Below, piece by piece: positions 1 through 7,038 of a stretch of DNA of 15,549 nucleotides. Under the pieces are notes generated by a model, which had not been told where the DNA came from, did not search any database, and saw only the letters and a list, made by a program, of their open reading frames with translations. Each line of letters starts with the position of its first letter. Positions within the stretch are counted from its first letter, which is position 1. The translations under genes and the position numbers were made by a program. This DNA is from Bacillota bacterium (GTDB taxonomy: Bacteria > Bacillota > Clostridia > Acetivibrionales > DSM-2933): positions 1 through 15,549 of the forward strand of contig JAEYYB010000077.1 of assembly GCA_023430975.1 (NCBI GenBank), in the 5' to 3' direction.

Positions 1-273
1 TTTTCTTTTTATCTCAAGGTTAATTCCTCTATCTTCAACCAAAAGGTCTGTTGCATCTATGTAAAAACTTCCTGTTACAACGTTTATAGGGTCCCCTGAA
101 GTGCATACATTTTGGGCAGCCTGATTTTTAGCTTTAGGGCTTTTTGACTTTTTGCTCATGCCCTTTCCCTTTGGTGATGCCTTCTTCTTTTTCTTTTTAT
201 TCGCTTGCTTAAGCTTCCCTGCTTTTAGCTTTTCCAAATCAGCTTTAGATATATCTGTACTTTTCCAATTCAT
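1..273 (-). CDS. Rhs-family / polymorphic toxin-like protein, N-terminal fragment (runs off window)
   Basis: The first 91 codons of a minus-strand gene, open to the window edge. The start ATG (273-271) follows a purine-rich ribosome site AAGGGGGGAG. Residues 1-55 are strongly basic, with a run of six lysines near residues 26-31, and contain no hydrophobic signal peptide. From residue 60 the protein reads GDPINVVTGSFYIDATDLLV and continues EDRGINLEIKRK. This matches the conserved opening of Rhs/YD-repeat proteins (DUF6531-type module: GDPV-x-TG-x-F, then a D-L stretch and an R-K/T-Y region). Rhs proteins build a large beta-cocoon shell that encloses a variable C-terminal toxin or effector, and the gene is likely several kilobases long. 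The toxin end and any immunity gene lie outside the window. The family call is fairly firm; activity and export route are unknown. The lack of a signal peptide suggests non-Sec export or a cytoplasmic role. Confidence 0.72.
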   Translation of the reverse strand, partial: MNWKSTDISKADLEKLKAGKLKQANKKKKKKASPKGKGMSKKSKSPKAKNQAAQNVCTSGDPINVVTGSFYIDATDLLVEDRGINLEIKRK

Positions 274-464
274 ATGCTCCCCCCTTACTCTAACTCAAAT
301 ATAATGTTTTTATGTTTTAAATATTTTCTATACTTCTTTCAAAGCCAATTATCCAGCTTTTATGTCAAAAAGTTACTTTATATTCATTATAAGATAAAAT
401 TTTCTAATATGGTAGTCATTTTTAATATTAATTCAAAACTTCCTAATAGATATTAAGATTTCTA

Positions 465-578
465 TTACTGACATTTCATCAAAATAAAGTAGTAAAACAA
501 CTGTTTAATTTCAGGCACAAAATTTGTTCCATAGCGTCTTCTTTTTAAGAAAGCACTAAAGCCTTTTGTCCTTTTCAT
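465..578 (-). CDS. Tiny reading frame, possible gene fragment
   Basis: An ATG-to-TAA minus-strand frame of 37 codons. It begins MKRTKGFSAFLKRRRYGTNF and ends in a run rich in aromatic residues (LFYYF) before MKCQ. An in-frame TAA lies three codons upstream of the ATG, and no Shine-Dalgarno sequence precedes it. The composition, basic then aromatic, looks more protein-like than the surrounding AT-rich DNA. It could be a relic of a larger gene, for example a transposase, but I cannot name a family. It may also be chance. Confidence 0.15.
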   Translation of the reverse strand: MKRTKGFSAFLKRRRYGTNFVPEIKQLFYYFILMKCQ

Positions 579-611
579 ATCTATGCGTTAGGAAATTTAT
601 ATCAGCATATC

Positions 612-640
612 TTGAATTTTTCTCAAATTTTGTATATACT
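612..640 (+). promoter_or_regulatory. Sigma-A type promoter for the SLH protein gene
   Basis: TTGAAT (612-617) and TATACT (635-640) are separated by exactly 17 bases, a good match to the vegetative consensus. The predicted start near 647 gives a leader of about 90 bases carrying the inverted repeat at 652-687 and the ribosome site AAGGGGAGAGG (about 721-732). Confidence 0.55.
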
Positions 641-651
641 GGATAGAGCAT

Positions 652-687
652 TTTGAAACTTGTAAATAGATATATAAAAGTTTCAAA
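652..687 (+). repeat. Perfect 10-bp inverted repeat in the SLH gene leader
   Basis: TTTGAAACTT (652-661) and AAGTTTCAAA (678-687) are exact reverse complements around a 16-base spacer. The repeat lies just downstream of the predicted transcription start. It could be an operator for a dimeric repressor or a leader hairpin. No T run follows, so it is not a terminator. Confidence 0.5.
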
Positions 688-740
688 CTAATGTTTTATA
701 CAAACTAAATAATATAAAGAAAAGGGGAGAGGTTAAACAT

Positions 741-3311
741 ATGAAAAGTAAAACTTTTAGAAAGTCTTTAGCAGTAGTATTAAGTCTTATCCTTGCATTA
801 TCGGTAATTATTCAAAATGTTTCGTTAGTATATGGGGAAGAAATTTATAAAGAATGGAAAACAAAGTATCTTGGAGTTAAAGATCGCCCTGAAGATTTTA
901 CATTTGAAATTGAAGATCTTTTAGATGTAACAAAGATTGAATCTGTGAAAGTTCCTGGGAAGTCATCAGATAACGTAATCCTTAATGAAAAAGTAAACGG
1001 AAATACAGTGTCAGGTTCTATATATGGTGACAATGCAGAAGTTGTAGATGGTGGTTACATATACAAATTTAAGATTAATTATAACAAAAACACTGCTCCT
1101 GTTTTAACCATTAGTGACCCACCAACAATGATTAAGCGTTATGATGGCTATGAATATATAGAAGTTAAAGGTTCAGTAACTGACCCTAATAATCAAAATA
1201 TAAAGCTTTTCTACTTGATTAATAAGGCTCAACCACAAGCATCCCAATCGCCAGTAGTTGCAACTCCGACAAATACTTCTTCTACTCCAACTACCTCTGT
1301 TACTCCAACTACCTCAGCTACTCCAACTCCAAAAAGCTTCCAAAGTGTAGCAGGAAAAGATGATGGTGTTCCGTACACAATAGAACATAAAGGAGGTTCA
1401 AGTGAGTTTAAATGCTATTTGCCTATAGGGGACTTAACTGAAGGTGATGGACTTTACAACATTAGCATATGGGCAAATGATGGACTTAAAAAGAGTAATG
1501 TCGTTGATCGTACTTTTTACAGAGACACAGCAAAACCTACTAAACCTGAAATCAATGTTAATCCAAATGATAAATATTCCAAAAAGGTAAATGTTAACAT
1601 AGTATATCCTACATCCTCACAGTCATCTATTCCTGAAAAAAAAATAAGAATAGAGTATGATTACATAACATCAAAAGGATCTGTTTACAAATCATATACT
1701 GGAAATACAACTAGTTTTGAGTTAGATGAAAACCTTACCACAGTCACAGCTGCTTGCTATGATGAGTTCAATCGTAAAAGCATTGAGCGCTCTTACAAAA
1801 TTATAAACATAGATAATACACCCCCATCAGCACCACAAATCATTTTAAAGAGTGATAGTACTGTAACTGATAAACCAATAAAATTCGTAATTAATCATGG
1901 TACAGATAAAGTAATAGATTTAAATGCATATAATAATGCTAAAGAAATTAATGAAATTAATGGTCCTGTTTATTCAAAGTATAGCATTGATGGTGGTAAG
2001 ACCTGGGACGATTATAAGGACATTAATTCAAAATTCGAAGCAGAAATATCGAATACTCAAAAAGTCGGAGATTTCGAAATAATAGCAAAAACCGTTGATT
2101 CTGTTGGTAATGAGTCAATTTATTCTGAACCTGTTAAAGTTACAATAAAATCAACAAAACCAGCCCCAACACCAACACCAAGCAATAATAGCGGCAGTGG
2201 CGGTGGTGGTGGTGGTTATGTTTACATTCCACCAGTACAATCAGCTACACCTACTCCATCAACTGTTATTGATCCTGCATCAACAATACCAAAAGCAGTT
2301 CCAACTCCAACTCCAATACCAGTTCCAGCTGATTTGGGGGTATTCCTCACTTCGGACAAAACTGCATATGAAGAAAACAGCACAGTTGCATTCTCTGTGT
2401 ATTACAACAACAAACTTACCACTCCTGCTGAGAACGTGGTTATAAAAGCTGAAATTCCTCAGGATACAACAGTGGTTGATGCAGCAAAAGGTACAGTATC
2501 AGGAAACACGATTTCCTGGGATATTGGATCCCTTAATGGTAAAGCAACAGGCGAGATTATCTTCAAAATAAAACTTGGTACATTAAGTGCATCTGAAGTA
2601 GCAATGTCAAGTAAAGCAACAATATCTTCTGCTAACCAGATGACAAACCCTGATGATGACGAGTCAACCTTCAACTTTATAGGATTCTCCAAAAAGATTG
2701 CCGGCAAGCCTCACACCAAATTTATAAACGGTTATGAAAACAAGCAGTTTAGACCTGAGAACATGATAACAAGGGCAGAAGTTGCCAAAATACTGGTTAC
2801 TGCATTATCCCTTGCTAAATCTAAAGATACCGGCAAAAAGTTCAAAGATGTCGATAGCAAACATTGGGCTTATGATTACATAGTTACAGCTGTAAATAGC
2901 GGAATATTCAGCGGTTACAGTGACGGAACATTCCTACCGAACAAGGCTATTACAAGGGCGGAGCTTTCAACTGCACTTGCAAAATACTTAAAGCTTAAAA
3001 ACGTAGAGCCTTCAAAGGTTCATTTTAAAGATATCAGTGCACATTGGGCAAAGAACTATATTGAAGAGATATACCGTTCAAAACTGATTGCAGGCTATAG
3101 TGATGGCAGCTTTAAGCCGGATGCACAGATTAAACGTTCCGAATGTGTGACAATTATATGCAGACTTCTAAACCGTGGACCATTAAAGGATGCTGATAGC
3201 GGATTTGTAGATGTAAATAAATCACATTGGGCTTATGGATACATTGCAGAAGGCAGTCTTGATCACAGCTATACGAGAAATTCAGATGGCAGTGAAACTA
3301 AGAAAAAATAA
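741..3311 (+). CDS. Secreted S-layer-anchored protein: Ig-like region, DUF11 domain, C-terminal SLH repeats
   Basis: 856 residues, ATG start eight bases after GGGGAGAGG. Residues 1-32 form a Sec signal peptide (basic start, hydrophobic core, cleavage likely after VYG). Residues about 40-470 are beta-rich Ig-like segments with repeated D-T-x-x-P boundaries and an SxDGGKTW motif. A Thr/Pro linker (about 164-197) sits inside this part, and a second linker with a poly-Gly stretch spans about 473-530. Residues about 530-645 look like a DUF11/CARDB-type repeat domain (ADLGVFLTSDKTAYEENSTV). From 657 onward there are SLH repeats with the signatures ITRAE, ITRAE and IKRSE, then a final half repeat (FVDVNKSHWAYGYI). 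SLH repeats bind pyruvylated cell-wall polysaccharide, so the protein should sit on the cell surface. It has no cohesin or catalytic domain that I recognise, so it is not a scaffoldin. Its role may be structural or adhesive. Transcribed alone, between its own promoter and a terminator. Confidence 0.88.
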   Translation: MKSKTFRKSLAVVLSLILALSVIIQNVSLVYGEEIYKEWKTKYLGVKDRPEDFTFEIEDLLDVTKIESVKVPGKSSDNVILNEKVNGNTVSGSIYGDNAEVVDGGYIYKFKINYNKNTAPVLTISDPPTMIKRYDGYEYIEVKGSVTDPNNQNIKLFYLINKAQPQASQSPVVATPTNTSSTPTTSVTPTTSATPTPKSFQSVAGKDDGVPYTIEHKGGSSEFKCYLPIGDLTEGDGLYNISIWANDGLKKSNVVDRTFYRDTAKPTKPEINVNPNDKYSKKVNVNIVYPTSSQSSIPEKKIRIEYDYITSKGSVYKSYTGNTTSFELDENLTTVTAACYDEFNRKSIERSYKIINIDNTPPSAPQIILKSDSTVTDKPIKFVINHGTDKVIDLNAYNNAKEINEINGPVYSKYSIDGGKTWDDYKDINSKFEAEISNTQKVGDFEIIAKTVDSVGNESIYSEPVKVTIKSTKPAPTPTPSNNSGSGGGGGGYVYIPPVQSATPTPSTVIDPASTIPKAVPTPTPIPVPADLGVFLTSDKTAYEENSTVAFSVYYNNKLTTPAENVVIKAEIPQDTTVVDAAKGTVSGNTISWDIGSLNGKATGEIIFKIKLGTLSASEVAMSSKATISSANQMTNPDDDESTFNFIGFSKKIAGKPHTKFINGYENKQFRPENMITRAEVAKILVTALSLAKSKDTGKKFKDVDSKHWAYDYIVTAVNSGIFSGYSDGTFLPNKAITRAELSTALAKYLKLKNVEPSKVHFKDISAHWAKNYIEEIYRSKLIAGYSDGSFKPDAQIKRSECVTIICRLLNRGPLKDADSGFVDVNKSHWAYGYIAEGSLDHSYTRNSDGSETKKK

Positions 3312-3363
3312 ATAGTTTAAATAAAATAATAAAATAAATTAAAATACTATATATACAACATTT

Positions 3364-3391
3364 AATGGGGGCTTTGATTAAAGCCCCCATT
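3364..3391 (+). terminator. Intrinsic terminator after the SLH protein gene
   Basis: A perfect 12-bp stem, AATGGGGGCTTT (3364-3375) against AAAGCCCCCATT (3380-3391), with loop GATT. The following TATTGCTATATT is T-rich but lacks a clean T run. It ends 80 bases after the stop codon. Confidence 0.75.
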
Positions 3392-3425
3392 ATTGCTATA
3401 TTCCTCCATTAATATTGCCACAATT

Positions 3426-3455
3426 TTGCCGAGATTTTATGTACCCGACTATAGT
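3426..3455 (+). promoter_or_regulatory. Candidate promoter of the transglutaminase-like gene
   Basis: TTGCCG (3426-3431) and TATAGT (3450-3455) with an 18-base spacer. It lies just past the preceding terminator and 59 bases before the ATG. The ribosome site TTGGAGG (about 3499-3505) follows. Confidence 0.45.
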
Positions 3456-3514
3456 AATATATAAAATGACATATCTTTCGTCAGTAATCTTTTTATTTTA
3501 TTGGAGGCAGATTA

Positions 3515-4489
3515 ATGCGAAGAATTGAAAGGAAATTCAGCATACTATTATTGGCATTTACTTCAATACTCCTGCTAATCATACCCTTACTTATATTTTT
3601 TACACCAAACCAAGTTTCCGAATTTTATTACAGAGAACTTACTTATAAACATATATCCGCAACCACTACAGAAAATTCCCAGAATGATTTAACGTCACTT
3701 ATCGCCTTGTTTAACTATGTTAAGGAAAACCAAAATGTAGATCCTGCCTATAAAGCAGTTGATAAAACAGCATACAACAATTTGGTTATGGGAGTAAGCT
3801 GGTGTGACCAACAAGCCTTTACACTGGCGACTCTTCTCAATAAATGCAGAATAAACAGCCGGCTAAGGGATGTCCAAGGCCATACAGCACTTGAAGTGTA
3901 TATTGATGATGAGTGGAAGCTGATAGACCCCTTTTTTGGTCAGCTTTTCTACAGAAAAAGTGATGGTCAATTGGCAACTCTTGACGATGTGGTAAAAGAA
4001 CAGGGCAAAAACCTTACGGTTAACAAGTTTGATATTATACTGCCTTATATGGAAGATGCGGTAGAAAACCTTGTTCCTTCAAGTCTTTACGTTCCTTCCG
4101 AAACAAGATGGTCAAATGGAATAGGTCCTGAGTTTTCAAAGGCGTTTAAAGAATCAAACATTAAGAACATCATTACAAAAATTGCTGATTTTTCATACGA
4201 TATACTTGGCTATAACTATGCTTGCCTGTTTCAGGAACATTATTTAAAATATGCCCAAGTAATCGATATGGGGCCTGAAGTTGTCATAGACTATAACGAT
4301 TTATATACAAAAAATGATGAATCTTTTAAACACTATTTTAATGCACGCAATTACCAATTGTTTGGACAGAACGAAAAAGCTCAGAAGGAATATCAAATAC
4401 TTGTTTCCCTATTTCCAGATAGTTTCTGGGCTAAAAGGGTTGATGGTTCAGAATTGATTGCAGAAATGCAGGTAGATCAGACATATTAA
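3515..4489 (+). CDS. Membrane-anchored transglutaminase-like (papain-fold) protein
   Basis: 324 residues. The ATG lies nine bases after GGAGG. Residues 7-29 form one hydrophobic segment, most likely an uncleaved N-terminal anchor with the rest outside the cell. Residues about 60-150 resemble the transglutaminase-like core: Cys97 in GVSWCDQQAF, His123 in VQGHTALEVYID and Asp138 in WKLIDPFFG, in the order and spacing of the Cys-His-Asp triad. The C-terminal part (about 268-310, HYFNARNYQLFGQNEKAQKE) looks like one TPR-type helical hairpin. Bacterial members act as cysteine proteases, amidases or crosslinkers, and the substrate here cannot be told. A broken dockerin tail begins directly after the stop codon in other frames, so this gene may have been joined to, or inserted before, a former dockerin gene. 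The fold call is good; the specific function is unknown. Confidence 0.75.
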   Translation: MRRIERKFSILLLAFTSILLLIIPLLIFFTPNQVSEFYYRELTYKHISATTTENSQNDLTSLIALFNYVKENQNVDPAYKAVDKTAYNNLVMGVSWCDQQAFTLATLLNKCRINSRLRDVQGHTALEVYIDDEWKLIDPFFGQLFYRKSDGQLATLDDVVKEQGKNLTVNKFDIILPYMEDAVENLVPSSLYVPSETRWSNGIGPEFSKAFKESNIKNIITKIADFSYDILGYNYACLFQEHYLKYAQVIDMGPEVVIDYNDLYTKNDESFKHYFNARNYQLFGQNEKAQKEYQILVSLFPDSFWAKRVDGSELIAEMQVDQTY

Positions 4490-4604
4490 CCAGCATCATC
4501 AGAGGAGACTCAAAATATAGAGATAGTTATGATCTGAACAATGATGGATAATAAATTTTAGTGATTTATTTCTAGTCATAGCTAAATTCGGTTATACTGA
4601 ATAA
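4471..4604 (+). pseudogene. Decayed dockerin tail (frameshifted remnant 1)
   Basis: Reading from about 4471 in a frame different from the preceding gene gives GRSDILTSIIRGDSKYRDSY, then DLNNDG (4531-4548). After a one-base frameshift at about 4546-4548 the next frame gives IINFSDLFLVIAKFGYTE and a TAA (4602-4604). Joined, this is D-x-N-x-D-G-x-I-N-x-x-D followed by a helix, the exact calcium loop and helix of a second dockerin repeat. GDSKYR before it is also present in the live dockerin of the GH43 gene (GDSKYRIDC). The first repeat is poorly preserved, and there is no start codon or ribosome site. This is a dead C-terminal end of a dockerin protein whose body has been lost. Confidence 0.72.
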
Positions 4605-4632
4605 ATAAAAACTAAAATTTCTCACACATCCA

Positions 4633-4661
4633 AAAAGGGAGCCGTAGAACGGTTCCCTTTT
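4633..4661. terminator. Bidirectional terminator between convergent genes
   Basis: The arms AAAAGGGAGCCGT (4633-4645) and ACGGTTCCCTTTT (4649-4661) pair with a 3-base loop and one G-T wobble. On the plus strand TGTGTTTT follows. On the minus strand the stem is followed by a run of five Ts. It can end both the transglutaminase-like gene and the GH43 gene, whose stop is 17 bases away. Confidence 0.8.
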
Positions 4662-4677
4662 GTGTTTTCAATACATA

Positions 4678-6711
4678 TTAATAATCTGCGGAAGTCTTAT
4701 TGAAATGACCTGCAACAATTATAACATCAGACATGTTGATTACAGAATCTTCATTCAAGTCACAATCAATTCTATACTTACTATCCCCGGCTACGCTGTT
4801 GAAGCCTTTAGCCATTTCTACTATATCGGCCATATTGATGGTATTATCCTTGTTTCCATTTGTTAAAACATCTCCTGCCCACATAGCTATTGGTTGGGCT
4901 TCTGTTGAAACAGCAGTATCATTTTGTACATTTATGCCCATTAATTTCCTCTGCATGTATTGTACCTTACTTATTAAAACTGTATATCCCACAGAACTTG
5001 GTGCCACATCTGCAATTTCAAAATATCCGTTGGCATCAGTTAAATCTGATTTTCCAAGGCCCTCTATTTCCACCTTGAAACCCGATTTCACTTTAGATGC
5101 CATACCTGCATCAAATATAAACTCCGGCTTTATGTATCCTTTTACTTTAAAATATTTTATTCCGTTGGTAGGCGATGGAACATTAGTTGGTGTAGGAGTG
5201 GTTACTCTTGTCGGCGTCGGTGTAGGATTACTGGAAGGCTGGACACTGACGAGTTTCCAATGTTGATTCTTACCGCCTGCATCTGCCCACTGCTGAACCA
5301 GTGCACCGTCATCGGTTGATTGTTTGTAAACATCAAGTAGCTTGATGCTGTTTTTATTTATAATTTTGTAATAACCATTTCCGTTATCCACCAATTTCCA
5401 CTGTTGATTTGCACCTCCGGTACTTGTATACTGTATGACAGAACCTCCGTCATCCTTGGACTCGTTACTTACATCCAGCACCTTACCGCTTTTAACATTG
5501 ACAATTTTCTTATAGATACCATCTATGTCAACAAAGTACCACTTCTGAGATTCACTCCCACTATCAGTGTTTTGAATTATTTTAACCGCATTTGCAGTGG
5601 ACCCATCTAATACGTCCAGAACCTTACCGCTATTTTCATTCACAAGCTTGTAGCATGGTGCATTCCCCATATCTTCACTGATTGTACCGGCAGCAGCATC
5701 AATCTTTATTGAATCATAGTAATTTAATTCAAGCGTGGTATCCGATACAAAATCAAGGGGGAGCCATACATATTGAGAATCATTAACTTTGCCGCCCCAT
5801 GCACCGGCCCATCTGTCTCCTGTATACAGATAAGTGGTTCCGGCTGTTCCCTGAACAGGTATTATAAAAGCAGGCTGGGATTTATATGTAGTGTTATTTC
5901 CAAGGTTAGTAAGTGCTGACCAGCCAGTCGCAAGGTTTTGTGAATATGAATACTTCGCTTGGTTGGGATCCCATCCAGTACAGCCTGATGTAATAAGATA
6001 GTAATACCCATTTCTTTTTATAAGACAGGGAGCTTCCCTTTGTGACCCTGCAAACAGCTTTGTCTTAAGAGATGCCACATTTTTATAATCGGAAGTCAAT
6101 TCATAGAGCATTAAATCCATGTTCTCATTTGCACTTGATATAAAATACCCTTTGCCATCGGTATCGACAAAAACATTACAGTCCCTTGACATGTATCCGT
6201 TTTGGCCATGGTCAACCACCCCTGAATTGGCCAGAGGCCTGAAGCTTCCCTGATATGTAAAATTTCCATCAGGGGTTTTACAATATGCCACAGCTGCTCT
6301 GGCTTCACCATAGTGAACTCCGTTCTCCCAGTGCATCCACATGACAAATTCCTTTGTTGATGCATTGTACATTACCTTTGGCCTTTCAACATTACATTTA
6401 TTTAATTCGGCAGCAGAACTGGGCTTTAGAACCTCTCCCCTATATTCCCAGTTCATAAGGTCTGTTGAACGATAGCAGCGAACTCCTAAAAATAGATTTG
6501 AACTATCCCTGTATTCACCATACCAGTAGTAATATCCGCCATATTGTATCAGTCCGCCGCCATGTGCATGAATAATATTACCTGCAGTATCTTTAAACTG
6601 TGTTCCATTCTTAAGCGAACCCACTGCAGCCCAGACACTATTACCTGAAACAATACTGGATACAGACATTAACAACACAAGTAAAAAAGCAACAAAACTT
6701 TTTCTCCTCAA
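4678..6711 (-). CDS. Secreted GH43 (subfamily 24-like) exo-beta-1,3-galactanase with CBM13, X module and type II-like dockerin
   Basis: 677 residues. It starts at TTG (6711-6709), eight bases after AAGGAG; no in-frame ATG is near. Residues 1-29 are a signal peptide (VWAA). Residues about 30-345 form a five-bladed GH43 domain. AHGGG (49-53) stands where most GH43 enzymes carry the base Asp. Glu109 (NVERPKV), Glu226 (SQREAPC) and Gln279 (YKSQPAF) match the Glu/Glu/Gln set known from fungal exo-beta-1,3-galactanase of subfamily 24. Residues 351-490 are a CBM13 ricin-type trefoil with QKW, QQW and QHW repeats. A Pro/Thr linker (about 491-516) follows. Residues 519-612 are an X module, and 613-677 a dockerin with loops N618-x-N-x-D-N-x-I-N-x-x-D629 and D651-x-N-x-D-S-x-I-N-x-x-D662. 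The X-dockerin closely resembles the CipA scaffoldin tail as I remember it. Likely trims arabinogalactan side chains outside the cell. Galactanase specificity is inferred. Confidence 0.88.
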   Translation of the reverse strand: MRRKSFVAFLLVLLMSVSSIVSGNSVWAAVGSLKNGTQFKDTAGNIIHAHGGGLIQYGGYYYWYGEYRDSSNLFLGVRCYRSTDLMNWEYRGEVLKPSSAAELNKCNVERPKVMYNASTKEFVMWMHWENGVHYGEARAAVAYCKTPDGNFTYQGSFRPLANSGVVDHGQNGYMSRDCNVFVDTDGKGYFISSANENMDLMLYELTSDYKNVASLKTKLFAGSQREAPCLIKRNGYYYLITSGCTGWDPNQAKYSYSQNLATGWSALTNLGNNTTYKSQPAFIIPVQGTAGTTYLYTGDRWAGAWGGKVNDSQYVWLPLDFVSDTTLELNYYDSIKIDAAAGTISEDMGNAPCYKLVNENSGKVLDVLDGSTANAVKIIQNTDSGSESQKWYFVDIDGIYKKIVNVKSGKVLDVSNESKDDGGSVIQYTSTGGANQQWKLVDNGNGYYKIINKNSIKLLDVYKQSTDDGALVQQWADAGGKNQHWKLVSVQPSSNPTPTPTRVTTPTPTNVPSPTNGIKYFKVKGYIKPEFIFDAGMASKVKSGFKVEIEGLGKSDLTDANGYFEIADVAPSSVGYTVLISKVQYMQRKLMGINVQNDTAVSTEAQPIAMWAGDVLTNGNKDNTINMADIVEMAKGFNSVAGDSKYRIDCDLNEDSVINMSDVIIVAGHFNKTSADY

Positions 6712-6838
6712 AACATCATCTCCTTTTTTAAACTTTTCATAATGACCATTTAATGATTACATAATTATTTTATCATTTTACAGACCACTTTTTCAGGCAA
6801 AATCTTTACAAAATTATAATTATGGCAATACGTTTTTA

Positions 6839-6955
6839 GTGGAAAGGTATAAGGAGATATAACTAACATTTAAGTGTGATATAAATAGAGATAGTGCAAT
6901 TAATATGAAGTATGTTATCATTCTAGCAAACATTTTTGTTAAGACTATCCATTAA
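6839..6955 (+). pseudogene. Decayed dockerin tail (remnant 2)
   Basis: In one plus-strand frame, 6878-6907 reads DINRDSAINM. Then, after K-Y, 6914-6952 reads VIILANIFVKTIH, ending at TAA (6953-6955). It lines up without gaps, up to the last few residues, with the end of the live GH43 dockerin (DLNEDSVINM, S-D, VIIVAGHFNKTSADY), including the AAG ACT codons for K-T. The last acidic ligand of the loop is gone (Tyr in its place). Upstream, 6839-6859 reads VERYKEI before an in-frame TAA (6860-6862). No coding sequence precedes it on this strand, so it is the isolated fossil end of a lost dockerin gene. Confidence 0.72.
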
Positions 6956-7009
6956 CTCTATAAAGGATAATTATATAAGAACCTTTAATCAATCGCAATT
7001 TATATGTCA

Positions 7010-7038
7010 TTGATTATTGAAATAAAACCAAGTATAAT
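7010..7038 (+). promoter_or_regulatory. Sigma-A promoter of the membrane-protein gene
   Basis: TTGATT (7010-7015), a 17-base spacer and a perfect TATAAT (7033-7038). The predicted start near 7045 gives a leader of about 35 bases. The -10 box lies inside the inverted repeat at 7025-7049. Confidence 0.7.

Larger units (their letters stand above)
274..740. other. Divergent intergenic region between the Rhs-type gene and the SLH gene
   Basis: AT-rich, 467 bases, between two divergent genes. It holds the promoter and an inverted repeat in front of the SLH gene, and the ribosome site of the minus-strand Rhs-type gene. It also holds one 37-codon minus-strand frame (465-578) listed separately. I see no convincing promoter for the minus-strand gene and no RNA gene. 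Confidence 0.6.

Noticed and set aside
274..456. 60-codon plus-strand frame after the Rhs-type start
   Set aside because: AT-rich Phe/Tyr/Lys composition, no ribosome site, overlaps the leader of the divergent gene.
1240..1332. Repeated ACTCCAACTACC units resembling a short tandem array
   Set aside because: They encode a Thr/Pro linker within the SLH protein; irregular, with no spacers, so not a CRISPR array.
2197..2445. Plus-strand frame rich in Gln, His and Leu within the SLH gene
   Set aside because: An out-of-frame reading of the Pro/Thr linker codons (CCA/ACT repeats), not a gene.
4733..5266. Plus-strand open frame of 177 codons
   Set aside because: Antisense to the X-dockerin part of the GH43 gene; composition reflects the complementary strand.
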